A stretch of 64,000 nt of DNA, taken from positions 124,001-188,000 of the forward strand of contig RAZB01000005.1 of the NCBI GenBank assembly GCA_003612515.1, given 5' to 3'. Positions 35,977 through 43,796 of the stretch are shown here, one piece after another. Source of the DNA: a bacterium D16-34 (GTDB taxonomy: Bacteria; Actinomycetota; Coriobacteriia; Coriobacteriales; Eggerthellaceae). The notes under the pieces were generated by a model. It was given only the letters and a program-made list of their open reading frames with translations, was not told the origin of the DNA and ran no database searches. The position numbers and the translations under genes are program-made. Position 1 is the stretch's first letter; each line of letters starts with the position of its first letter.

Positions 35977-36357
35977 ATGGCTCTTAAGTTTTATAAGTGT
36001 GCACACTGCGGCAATATTGCGGTCAAGCCATTTGATTCAGGCGTTGATTTGGTGTGCTGTGGCGATGTCATGAAAGAAATCGTTCCAAATACCACTGATG
36101 CCGCTGTTGAAAAGCATGTACCAGCAGTAAGTGTAGATGGTAATAATATTCATGTTCAGGTTGGCGAAGTTGAGCATCCTATGATTCCTGAACACTACAT
36201 CACCTTTATTTGTCTCGAGACTAAAAATGGCTATCAGATCGTTGAGCTAACTTCGGATGATAAGCCAGTAGCCGACTTCGTTGTCGCACAAGGTGATACG
36301 CCGATTTGCGTGTATGCCGATTGCAACATTCATGGTTTGTGGGTAGCTGAGCTCTAA
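35977..36357 (+). CDS. dfx: Desulfoferrodoxin (2Fe-superoxide reductase)
   Basis: Reduces superoxide to peroxide without making oxygen, an anaerobe's defence. 126 residues with both iron centres: center I cysteines Cys8, Cys11, Cys27, Cys28 (desulforedoxin fold) and center II ligands His47, His67, His73, Cys116 and His119 (EHPMIPEHY, CNIHG). The iron-site Lys46 in EKHVP is also present. AGGAGG ribosome site. Reductant is normally rubredoxin; a rubredoxin-domain protein lies 3.3 kb downstream. Confidence 0.95.
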   Translation: MALKFYKCAHCGNIAVKPFDSGVDLVCCGDVMKEIVPNTTDAAVEKHVPAVSVDGNNIHVQVGEVEHPMIPEHYITFICLETKNGYQIVELTSDDKPVADFVVAQGDTPICVYADCNIHGLWVAEL

Positions 36358-36383
36358 TCCATCTACGCGGTTTACTAACAGAG

Positions 36384-36438
36384 CCTCCGGCACTTCTTGG
36401 ATGATATGCAAATCCAAAATGAGTGTCGGAGGTTTTTT
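36384..36438 (+). terminator. Terminator behind dfx
   Basis: CCTCCGGCACT / AGTGTCGGAGG stem (one G-U pair) with an inner TTGGAT/ATCCAA hairpin, then T6. Confidence 0.85.
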
Positions 36439-36540
36439 ATGGACGAAATAAAACACGCGCAACGTTTGACTTATGTAGTGTCTGATGAGGTGGCGTTTTG
36501 AAAGCGTCTCAAATTTTAGCGGTAACTTAAAGGAGACAAC

Positions 36541-38025
36541 ATGACAAAGCGAACCAAAATTGTATGTACACTCGGTCCGGCAACGGATGACGATGCAATT
36601 ATTCGCGGGATGCTTAAAGCTGGCATGGATGTTGCGCGCTTTAATTGTTCTCACGGATCCCATGAAGAGCACGCGCTGCGTCTTGAGCGCCTGAGAAGAG
36701 TCAGAGATGAGCTTAACTCTCCCTGTGCATTGCTGTTGGATACGCGCGGCCCAGAGATTCGTACGGGGCTTTTGTTAGATGGCAAATCAGTGTCATTGGT
36801 AAGTGGCTCTCGGTTTACGCTTAAAGCTACAACGTGTGTGGGGGATGCGCACCATGTCAGCCAAAGCTGTCGCGATCTTGCGCATTATGTACAACCTGGA
36901 GACTCCATCTTGCTCGATGATGGTTTGATTGCGCTCACTGTTTGCGAACTTGATGGCCAAGATATTGTTTGCACGGTTGTAAATGACGGTGTTCTGGGGC
37001 AGCGTAAGTCATTAAATGTACCAGGGGTTTCGCTTCCGCTTCCTGCACTCACTGAGCAAGATCGACAAGATCTTTTATTTGGCATTGAGCAAAATGTTGA
37101 CTTTGTAGCCGCTTCGTTTATTCGAAGTGCTGCTGATGTTGAGGAGGTTCGGGCATTTCTCTATGGGCACGGAGGTGCTGGAATCCAATCGGGAACCTCA
37201 ATTGGCATTATTGCAAAGATCGAATGCGCAGAAGCAGTGGCAAATTTCGAAGAGATTTTAGACGCAGCTGATGGCATTATGGTTGCTCGTGGCGATCTTG
37301 GAGTAGAGGTGCCGGCATGGCAAGTTCCCCATCTGCAGAAGCGCTTTATTCGTGCGGCGAATCGGGCGTCAAAGCCGGTTATTACGGCCACCCAAATGCT
37401 TGATTCTATGATTCGCTCTCCAAGACCCACTCGTGCGGAAGTTGCTGATGTGGCAAACGCGGTCTATGATGGAACCGATGCAGTGATGCTTTCAGGTGAG
37501 ACGGCAAATGGAGCGTATCCCGTTGAATCGGTTGCTATGATGGCGAATATTCTAGAGGCTTCTGAGCCGTATCTGTTTGACGAACGCATGCCCGATAGGT
37601 CGCGCAATAAGGCCCGTGTTGCGCTTGCGGTAGGCATTGCAGCAGTTCAAACGGCTGAAAACATCAATGCAACTTGCATTGTGGCGCCAACCATGTCGGG
37701 ACGCACATCGCGTTTGGTTTCTAATCTTCGTCCGAAGGTACCCATTTATGTTGTGACGCCTTATGAGCGCGTCATGCGCCAACAGCAGCTCAATTGGGGA
37801 ACGTATCCGATGATGGGCAACGTGCAAGGTGATATGGCACAGGTAATTCGCGAAACCAGGCGCGCGGTGCTTGCGCAGGGTGTGGTTTCAGTCGGAGACA
37901 TTGCTGTTTTTACGGTGGGAGATAGAACAACATCGCCTGACGTTGAGCCAAACGTGCCCGCTAATGTGGGTGTTGTTGCTGCTACCAACGTGATGTATGT
38001 TGTACAAATTCGTGAAGGGGAATAA
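36541..38025 (+). CDS. pyk: Pyruvate kinase
   Basis: Phosphoenolpyruvate + ADP to pyruvate + ATP. 494 residues: RTKIVCTLGPAT, ARFNCSHG, DTRGPEIRTG, the active-site Lys region IAKIECAEAV, VARGDLGVEVP and TATQMLDSMIRSPRPTRAEVADVANAVYDGTDAVMLSGE (family signature, shortened here to key blocks). No additional PEP-utilising domain. Starts with ATG after AAAGGAGACA. Confidence 0.96.
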   Translation: MTKRTKIVCTLGPATDDDAIIRGMLKAGMDVARFNCSHGSHEEHALRLERLRRVRDELNSPCALLLDTRGPEIRTGLLLDGKSVSLVSGSRFTLKATTCVGDAHHVSQSCRDLAHYVQPGDSILLDDGLIALTVCELDGQDIVCTVVNDGVLGQRKSLNVPGVSLPLPALTEQDRQDLLFGIEQNVDFVAASFIRSAADVEEVRAFLYGHGGAGIQSGTSIGIIAKIECAEAVANFEEILDAADGIMVARGDLGVEVPAWQVPHLQKRFIRAANRASKPVITATQMLDSMIRSPRPTRAEVADVANAVYDGTDAVMLSGETANGAYPVESVAMMANILEASEPYLFDERMPDRSRNKARVALAVGIAAVQTAENINATCIVAPTMSGRTSRLVSNLRPKVPIYVVTPYERVMRQQQLNWGTYPMMGNVQGDMAQVIRETRRAVLAQGVVSVGDIAVFTVGDRTTSPDVEPNVPANVGVVAATNVMYVVQIREGE

Positions 38026-38027
38026 TT

Positions 38028-38936
38028 GTGGGCTTTTTAGATGATGCGCAGGATTTTTTGGACAAAGGTGTCAGTGCAGCAAAGGGTGCCGTATCAAATG
38101 TGGCGGTTGAGCAATTCGGTTATATGAAAGCGTTCGCGCGCTTGTGTGCTGATGGTGCACAAGCAGGTTGGCACGAGGGCAACGGCGGTAATTTGTCATA
38201 TCGGCTTACCGAAGAAGAAGTGGCTAATACCCGTTCTTATTTCTATACAACTCCCAGCTCATGGGTCACTATGGATCGAGCATTCACAAATCTTGCCGGA
38301 GAGTATTTCGCCATTACCTCAGCTGGATGCTCCATGAAAAATGTTGCGCTTGATCAAAAGCGTTTTGTTGGCATTATTGAGCTTGATAGCTCTGGCGGCG
38401 CGTGGCGTGTGGTATGGGGTTTTAAAGATGGCGGTCAGCCAACATCAGAGCTTTTGAGTCACTTGGAATGCCATAGTGTTCGCAAACGCGTGACTGGTGG
38501 CGTGAGTAGGGTAGTCTATCATGCTCATCCTACCTCGGTGATTGCGCTTTCGAAGCTTACAGGACCTGATGCTGGGCGTCTATCAAACGAACTTTGGCGC
38601 GCAATGACTGAATGTGTGCTCTTTTTCCCAGAAGGGGTTGGAGCGGTTCCAACAAGCGTGCCTGGTTCTGATGAGCTCGCTTCTCAGACTACCCAAGCAA
38701 TGGAAGAGTTTGCTGCTGTTGTGTGGGTAAATCACGGGCTGCTTTCAACCGGTGCGGGCTTTGATGAGGTTTTCGGTTTGGAGTCGGTTATCGTTAAAGC
38801 TGCTGACATAATTTGTGCAACAGCCGCTTTGGTCGGCGCACACACCCAAGCCTCCTTTGCTCTGACAGGTGCCGATATTCGCGCAATAGCTGAGCAGTAT
38901 CATCTACCGCTTCGTGCAGACTTTGTTGAGGAATGA
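38028..38936 (+). CDS. Class II aldolase, RhaD (rhamnulose-1-phosphate aldolase)-like
   Basis: Zinc aldolase of the class II aldolase/adducin family, closest in layout to RhaD. 302 residues from a GTG two bases behind pyk. A ~25-residue N-terminal lead (GFLDDAQDFLDKG) is followed by HEGNGGNLSYRL, the catalytic Glu in PTSELLSHLE, zinc ligands in YHAHPT, and the third His in WVNHGLLSTG. No other rhamnose genes are nearby, so the true substrate is uncertain. It forms an operon with pyk. Confidence 0.82.
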   Translation: MGFLDDAQDFLDKGVSAAKGAVSNVAVEQFGYMKAFARLCADGAQAGWHEGNGGNLSYRLTEEEVANTRSYFYTTPSSWVTMDRAFTNLAGEYFAITSAGCSMKNVALDQKRFVGIIELDSSGGAWRVVWGFKDGGQPTSELLSHLECHSVRKRVTGGVSRVVYHAHPTSVIALSKLTGPDAGRLSNELWRAMTECVLFFPEGVGAVPTSVPGSDELASQTTQAMEEFAAVVWVNHGLLSTGAGFDEVFGLESVIVKAADIICATAALVGAHTQASFALTGADIRAIAEQYHLPLRADFVEE

Positions 38937-39041
38937 GACGTTTTAGGCAATTCGCTTGTAAGGCAGAGGTTGCTTTGTTATTATAGGCAGGCTTGTCTTC
39001 CGCCTTGGTCGGAAACCAAGGCATGAATAGGAGAACCATTT

Positions 39042-39533
39042 ATGAAACCAGAGATTCATCCCGAGTACATGGATTGTACGGTACGCTGCAGCTGCGGCAA
39101 CACCTTCCAAACCCGCTCAACCAAACCTGAATTAAAGATTGACATCTGCAATGTTTGCCATCCGTTCTATACCGGTCAGCAACGCTTCGTTGATACCGGT
39201 GGACGCGTACAGCGCTTTGCTGATAAGTTTGGTTCTGCGAAGGAAACGGTTGCAGAGCGCGAGGCTGCACGCAAGGCTAAGCGTGCTGCTGAAGTTGCAG
39301 AGCGCGAAGCTGCTCGCAAGGCAGAGCGTGAAGCAAAAGCTGCTGAGAAAGCAAAGCGTGCTGAAGAATATGCCAAGAAGGCCGAAGAGGCCGCCGCTAG
39401 TGCAGAAGCAACCGCTGAAGTTCAAGAAAACGTCGCTGAGGTAAGCGCTGAAGAGGCAGCTGCCGTAGACGCTTTGGTTGACCAAGCTCCTGAGGCTGAA
39501 GTAGTTGAGGCAACCGAGGAGGTTGCTGAGTAA
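39042..39533 (+). CDS. rpmE: 50S ribosomal protein L31 with long charged C-terminal extension
   Basis: Residues ~1-68 are a zinc-type L31 (C+ form: Cys16, Cys18, Cys36, Cys39; [20 protein letters not shown]). After that come ~95 extra residues, first Ala/Lys/Arg/Glu repeats (EREAARKA occurs twice) likely to form a long helix, then an acidic Ala/Glu/Val tail. L31 is normally ~70 residues. The frame is open throughout and ends at a strong terminator, so the extension looks real. Confidence 0.93.
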   Translation: MKPEIHPEYMDCTVRCSCGNTFQTRSTKPELKIDICNVCHPFYTGQQRFVDTGGRVQRFADKFGSAKETVAEREAARKAKRAAEVAEREAARKAEREAKAAEKAKRAEEYAKKAEEAAASAEATAEVQENVAEVSAEEAAAVDALVDQAPEAEVVEATEEVAE

Positions 39534-39559
39534 ATCAACTCAGTTCATCAGTTTGCACT

Positions 39560-39597
39560 AAGCGCCCAGCTCACGTTAGCTGGGCGCTTTTGTTTTT
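39560..39597 (+). terminator. Intrinsic terminator behind rpmE
   Basis: AAGCGCCCAGCT / AGCTGGGCGCTT perfect 12-base stem, loop CACGTT less the stem ends, then TTGTTTTT. Confidence 0.9.
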
Positions 39598-39611
39598 GAA
39601 AGGGTAGAGCC

Positions 39612-40325
39612 ATGATTGATAATGCGGCATTTCGAACAATAAGCTATGGGCTTTTTATCATTAGTTCGCGCTTTGGCGATACGTACGCAGGATGTGTGGC
39701 AAACACCTTCCAACAAGTCACCTCATCACCTTTGCAGGTGAGCGTTACGCTTAACAAAGAGAACTACACCACGCAGGTCATACAGCAATCTGGTCGGTTT
39801 TGCGCTTCGGTGCTTTCAGAGCAAGCGCCGATGGAGCTGATTGGACGTTTTGGATTTCATACCAGCAGCGAGCTTAATAAGTTCGATGGCATTTCGTGGG
39901 ACCAAGACGAAGCGGGGTTTCCTTATGTGTCTGAGTGCTGTGTTGCATGGTTTAGTGTTCGCGTTGTGCAAACCTTAGATGTAGGAACCCATATGATATT
40001 TGTTGGCGAAGTTGAGTCTGCTCTTCCGATTGATGCGCAGCCTCCGATGACCTATGCCTATTATCACCAAGTAAAAGGTGGCAAAACTCCGGCGCGTGCA
40101 TCGAGCTTTTTGCCAACCGAAGCACAATCTGATACTGGTAAAACCAATGGTGCAATTGACACCCAGGCGGCTAATTCAGAGTTTGCTGGCGGTGGCGGTA
40201 AAGGCCGTTATGCGTGGCAATGCCAAGTATGTGGTCATATCGAGTATGTTGACGAACTACCCGAAGACTTTGTTTGCCCTGTCTGCGGCGTTGGCCGAGA
40301 GATGTTTGTTCGTATAGAGCTTTAA
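39612..40325 (+). CDS. Flavin reductase-like protein fused to rubredoxin
   Basis: 237 residues. The N-terminal ~155 residues are an FMN-binding flavin-reductase-like domain (ANTFQQVTSSPLQVSVTLNK); a Gly/Ala-rich linker leads to a C-terminal rubredoxin (~200-235) with the two iron knuckles CQVCG and CPVCG. Same architecture as high-molecular-weight rubredoxin (Hrb/NRO), which passes electrons from NADH to flavodiiron proteins or superoxide reductase. A role as electron donor to the nearby desulfoferrodoxin is inference. Confidence 0.88.
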   Translation: MIDNAAFRTISYGLFIISSRFGDTYAGCVANTFQQVTSSPLQVSVTLNKENYTTQVIQQSGRFCASVLSEQAPMELIGRFGFHTSSELNKFDGISWDQDEAGFPYVSECCVAWFSVRVVQTLDVGTHMIFVGEVESALPIDAQPPMTYAYYHQVKGGKTPARASSFLPTEAQSDTGKTNGAIDTQAANSEFAGGGGKGRYAWQCQVCGHIEYVDELPEDFVCPVCGVGREMFVRIEL

Positions 40326-40328
40326 GGC

Positions 40329-41225
40329 TTATATATCCCACGCAAGAAAGGCCCACGTTACTTTTCGTGGTTCGCGAAGTCGCCACTTACCTTGGGCAAC
40401 ACCTTTTTTGTCTAGGTGTCCAGCGGTTTCGTTTATGACGAGTTCAGCTTGGAGCCAATCGGCAAGCGTGATAAGCGCATGATCAACCTCGCGCTCACTT
40501 GCAAATGATCGCGTTGCGTCTATGACCATTGACGAGAAGTGTTCAAGTGCCTCATCGTATGAATTGAAAGTATATTCGCGCGTGCTTTCGATATATGACA
40601 CTTCAGATTTTATGCCTTCTTGAGCCAAGATGTTGAATGCGTAGAGGTAGTCTTTTCCCGCAACCGCCGGTAGCCCGATTTCGCGAAGAATGCGCTCATC
40701 GGTGCGGGGGGATGAGCCAGTTGCAAGGGTGATGCAAACACGTCGGCGTGCTACTTTGGTGAGCTTGAGCAGGGCGGTGCGTAAATCGTTTACCGCGATA
40801 GATCGTGATGCGATGGCAACATCGCAAGAGTTTTCGCCAATACCAAAAGCTGTCCAATTATCTTCCCAGCTCATTTGAAGCGGCGTGAGCGATGTAATGT
40901 TTTGTAGCTGGGCTTGTTCAATCATCTGACCAAGCATGCCTGCAGAAAAGTCAGCTGCAATGACTGGGTGGTGTGCGCGCGCAAGAGGCAAGGCAAGGGC
41001 GCCTGTTCCGCATCCCATGTCAAAAACACTTTCGCCAGCTTTAATATGTGCAAGTTTTAAAAACGCTTCAACGTAGGTATTTGGCGCATCTTTTGTCGTG
41101 AAAGTCTGAGCACGCTTATCCCAATAGGCCGCATCGTCGGTTTTGCGTCTGAGAAGTTGCATTTGCTGATATTCTGCATTCCAGTCGGTTGTCGTTAATG
41201 CCGGCAAGAAGTTTTTGTTTTCCAT
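40329..41225 (-). CDS. SAM-dependent class I methyltransferase, substrate unknown
   Basis: 298 residues. SAM motif I is VFDMGCGTGALALPLA at ~67-82, motif II VIAADFSAGML, with a Rossmann methyltransferase region to ~200 and ~95 residues of unrecognised C-terminus. Isolated minus-strand gene between the flavin reductase and thyX. Small-molecule or protein methylation are both possible. Confidence 0.8.
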   Translation of the reverse strand: MENKNFLPALTTTDWNAEYQQMQLLRRKTDDAAYWDKRAQTFTTKDAPNTYVEAFLKLAHIKAGESVFDMGCGTGALALPLARAHHPVIAADFSAGMLGQMIEQAQLQNITSLTPLQMSWEDNWTAFGIGENSCDVAIASRSIAVNDLRTALLKLTKVARRRVCITLATGSSPRTDERILREIGLPAVAGKDYLYAFNILAQEGIKSEVSYIESTREYTFNSYDEALEHFSSMVIDATRSFASEREVDHALITLADWLQAELVINETAGHLDKKGVAQGKWRLREPRKVTWAFLAWDI

Positions 41226-41327
41226 GCGTTATCCTAGGGTTCGCAATTTGTATCTCAGGTACCATAGCTAGAATACCTTTTGAGAGACATTTTGTATTTG
41301 AGTTAAAAATAGTTAGGAGCAATTCCT

Positions 41328-42008
41328 ATGCACGTTGAGTTACTTTACCATACCCCAGACCCCGAGCGTGCCATAGCTACGGCTGCTCGCCTGTGCTATG
41401 CGCCTATTGGTGCATCAGAGCTGATGGAGACGATGCCAGAAGAGCGCATCAAAAGCGTTTTGTCCACCATTATGGGCAGTGGGCATTTTTCCACGCTCGA
41501 GCATGCAAGCTATACGTTTGCTGTCGAAGGCGTTTCGCGCGCGCTTACCCATCAGTTGGTTCGTCATCGCATTGCAAGCTTCAACCAACAATCCCAGCGT
41601 TATGTGAAATTCAAAGACGGGCTTGAAGTGGTAACACCTCCCAGTGTTGCTGAAGATGACCAAACGCGTGCTGTGTTTGATGAGGCTATTGCTGCGTGCA
41701 TTGCGGCCTATGATGCACTTTTGGCTGCGGGTATTCCTGCAGAGGATGCTCGTTATTTGCTGCCCAATGCTGCAGAAACAAAAATCGTTATTACCATGAA
41801 CGTTCGCGAACTGTTGCATTTCTTTAATCTGCGCTGCTGCAATCGTGCGCAGTGGGAGATTCGCGAAATGGCGCATAAAATGCTTGAATTAGCTCGACCA
41901 ACCGCACCATATATCTTTGCTGATGCTGGAGCACCTTGTGTGAGTGGCGCATGTCCTGAGGGTAAGATGACGTGTGGAAATCCATACCCACGGGTAACAA
42001 GGGATTAA
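41328..42008 (+). CDS. thyX: Flavin-dependent thymidylate synthase
   Basis: Makes dTMP from dUMP with FAD, NADPH and methylene-tetrahydrofolate. 226 residues. The ThyX signature RHRIASFNQQSQR is at 79-91, and the C-terminal LRCCNRAQWEIREMA block carries the substrate-binding Arg. AGGAG ribosome site. No ThyA is seen in the window. Confidence 0.96.
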   Translation: MHVELLYHTPDPERAIATAARLCYAPIGASELMETMPEERIKSVLSTIMGSGHFSTLEHASYTFAVEGVSRALTHQLVRHRIASFNQQSQRYVKFKDGLEVVTPPSVAEDDQTRAVFDEAIAACIAAYDALLAAGIPAEDARYLLPNAAETKIVITMNVRELLHFFNLRCCNRAQWEIREMAHKMLELARPTAPYIFADAGAPCVSGACPEGKMTCGNPYPRVTRD

Positions 42009-42009
42009 T

Positions 42010-43077
42010 ATGACGAAGCAAAAATCTGATTTATCGCGTGCATTTTCTGAAGATGGCACGCTTAAAACGCACGTCGGGGGACAAGCGCTCATTGAGGGTA
42101 TCATGATGCGCGGTAAATATAACTGGTCGGTTGCAGTACGCGAGCCAAGTGGCTCCATCTATGTCGAAGAGCATGATTTAGCATCAGGTCGCGACAAAAA
42201 TGGTTGGATGCATTGGCCTTTGGTACGCGGGTGTCGCGCGATGGTTGAGTCTTTGATGCTGGGATATAAGGCATTAGAGATTGCAGCACTCCATGCTTTT
42301 GCTGAAGATGATGAAGCCCAAGATGACGAAGTGGACGTGCATGCTGTGTCTGAGGCGCCTGAGGAAATTCAAGAAGAATCATTTGGCAAACGCGAAATGG
42401 CAATCTCTATGATACTTGGATTAGTTTTAGGGGTGGTGCTTTTTATTGTCGCGCCGGCCTTTATTACCAATATTATCGTAGGCGAATATGACACCAATCC
42501 GGTGCTTTGGAATGTTGTTGATGGCCTGCTTCGCGTTGCGGTATTTGTCTTTTACCTATGGCTCATTGGCAGGATGAGCGATATTAAGCGCATGTTTGGA
42601 TACCACGGTGCTGAGCATAAAACGATCCATTGTTTTGAGCATGGGCTTGATTTGACGCCGGAAAATGCACGCAGCTTTCCGCGGCTTCATGTTCGCTGTG
42701 GGACGGCCTTTTTGATCATGGTCATGATTATTGCCATTTTCGTCTATACCGTTATACCGGTAAACGCGCTTATTGATGCTTGGGGTGTTCCTGATGGTGC
42801 TCCCAAACTTGCATTGGTTATTGCAATTCGCATTCTGTTTATGCCGGTTATTGCAGGTATCGCCTACGAGATTACGGTTAAGTGGGCAGGGAGTCATCCC
42901 AGCAATCCGCTTGTAAAAGTGGTGCTGTGGCCTGGTATGCAAATGCAATACCTCACCACCAATGAACCTGACGATGGGCAGATTGAGTGCGCTATTGCCG
43001 CAATGAAAAAAGTGCTTGAACGTGAAGAGTGTGAACAGCGCGCCGCTTGTGATAAAAGCGTGCTGAGCGCTCAGTAA
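42010..43077 (+). CDS. DUF1385 (YqhQ-like) membrane protein
   Basis: 355 residues. DUF1385 hallmark GGQALIEGIMMRGKYNWSVA near residues 23-42, then an acidic segment, several membrane helices (~135-157, ~178-197, ~230-255, ~270-290), and the His/Glu-rich YHGAEHKTIHCFEHG (~200-215), a likely metal site. C-terminus is cytoplasmic and charged. Biochemical role not established. Two bases behind thyX, so co-transcribed. Confidence 0.85.
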   Translation: MTKQKSDLSRAFSEDGTLKTHVGGQALIEGIMMRGKYNWSVAVREPSGSIYVEEHDLASGRDKNGWMHWPLVRGCRAMVESLMLGYKALEIAALHAFAEDDEAQDDEVDVHAVSEAPEEIQEESFGKREMAISMILGLVLGVVLFIVAPAFITNIIVGEYDTNPVLWNVVDGLLRVAVFVFYLWLIGRMSDIKRMFGYHGAEHKTIHCFEHGLDLTPENARSFPRLHVRCGTAFLIMVMIIAIFVYTVIPVNALIDAWGVPDGAPKLALVIAIRILFMPVIAGIAYEITVKWAGSHPSNPLVKVVLWPGMQMQYLTTNEPDDGQIECAIAAMKKVLEREECEQRAACDKSVLSAQ

Positions 43078-43081
43078 CTAC

Positions 43082-43561
43082 TTAGGCGAGATAGCCTAGA
43101 TAGGGAAGATAGGCTTGCGCGGAAGCGGGTACGTCAAAGGTAATCGTTTGCCCGTACGCCTCGACGGTCACATAGCTTGGATCGTCATAGGTGGTAAGCG
43201 TTCCATCAACTCCGAAGTTTTCGCCATTATAAGAGGCGGTTGGAGTGGCGGTATCGGGCAGTGTGGTGGCGGTCCAGTCATCTATTGCTAAGTCGTTGAT
43301 AGCGCTGTTAACTTGTTCTTGCGACATGCCCGTGGCTTGAGCAATCTGTTCTGAGCGTGAATTGAGCTCGTTTTTTATAGTGCCTTTAACGCCAGATGCA
43401 TCAATGGCGGTATTGATGAGAGATGTTTTGGTATCGTTTGCGAACTGCTCTAATGGGTTGTCGTCTTTAAAGAGGCCGCCATCTGCGGTTATAAGAACGC
43501 CTACGCAAGCAAGGATGATCAGTGCAATAAGTCCACAGAATACGCCGAGTACCTTTTTCAT
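43082..43561 (-). CDS. Small membrane-anchored exported protein, unknown function
   Basis: 159 residues. An N-terminal helix (~6-27) then an extracellular domain with Asn/Asp/Thr-rich beta-type sequence and a short Ser/Glu helical part (QATGMSQEQVNSAI). The LAC in the helix is a poor lipobox because the following residues are hydrophobic, so a membrane anchor is more likely than a lipoprotein. Convergent with the DUF1385 gene. No family recognised. Confidence 0.7.
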   Translation of the reverse strand: MKKVLGVFCGLIALIILACVGVLITADGGLFKDDNPLEQFANDTKTSLINTAIDASGVKGTIKNELNSRSEQIAQATGMSQEQVNSAINDLAIDDWTATTLPDTATPTASYNGENFGVDGTLTTYDDPSYVTVEAYGQTITFDVPASAQAYLPYLGYLA

Positions 43562-43647
43562 CGGTTGGATCCTTTCAAAAAGCGGTGTCTGGGATCATCA
43601 TACTAACCTAGTTTGCGGTTTTATTGCCGTCCCTTCACGCATTTTTC

Positions 43648-43675
43648 TTGCGGACAACAAATAATCGTGTATGCT
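43648..43675 (+). promoter_or_regulatory. Promoter of the topoisomerase operon
   Basis: TTGCGG (43648-43653), 16-base spacer and TATGCT (43670-43675) preceded by TG (extended -10). About 120 bases upstream of the topoisomerase GTG. Confidence 0.55.
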
Positions 43676-43681
43676 ATCGGC

Positions 43682-43700
43682 TGTTGCAGATTTTGCAACA
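43682..43700 (+). repeat. Inverted repeat at the expected transcription start
   Basis: TGTTGCA-GATTT-TGCAACA, perfect 7-base arms, directly behind the -10 of the topoisomerase promoter. Possible operator or 5' hairpin. Confidence 0.45.
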
Positions 43701-43796
43701 CAACTTGATCCCCACACACGTTAAATAACAAAAATGGGGCAACCGTGTGAACAGAAAGCTGCGTTTGTTCGCAGCCATACAGACAGGAGTAGCCAC

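Noticed and set aside
43082-43561. Lipoprotein call for the small exported protein
   Set aside because: The only Cys in the helix (LAC) is followed by hydrophobic residues; a membrane anchor fits better.
43734-43796. Longer start of topoisomerase
   Set aside because: The extra residues do not resemble the fold, and the GTG at 43797 has AGGAG at the right distance.
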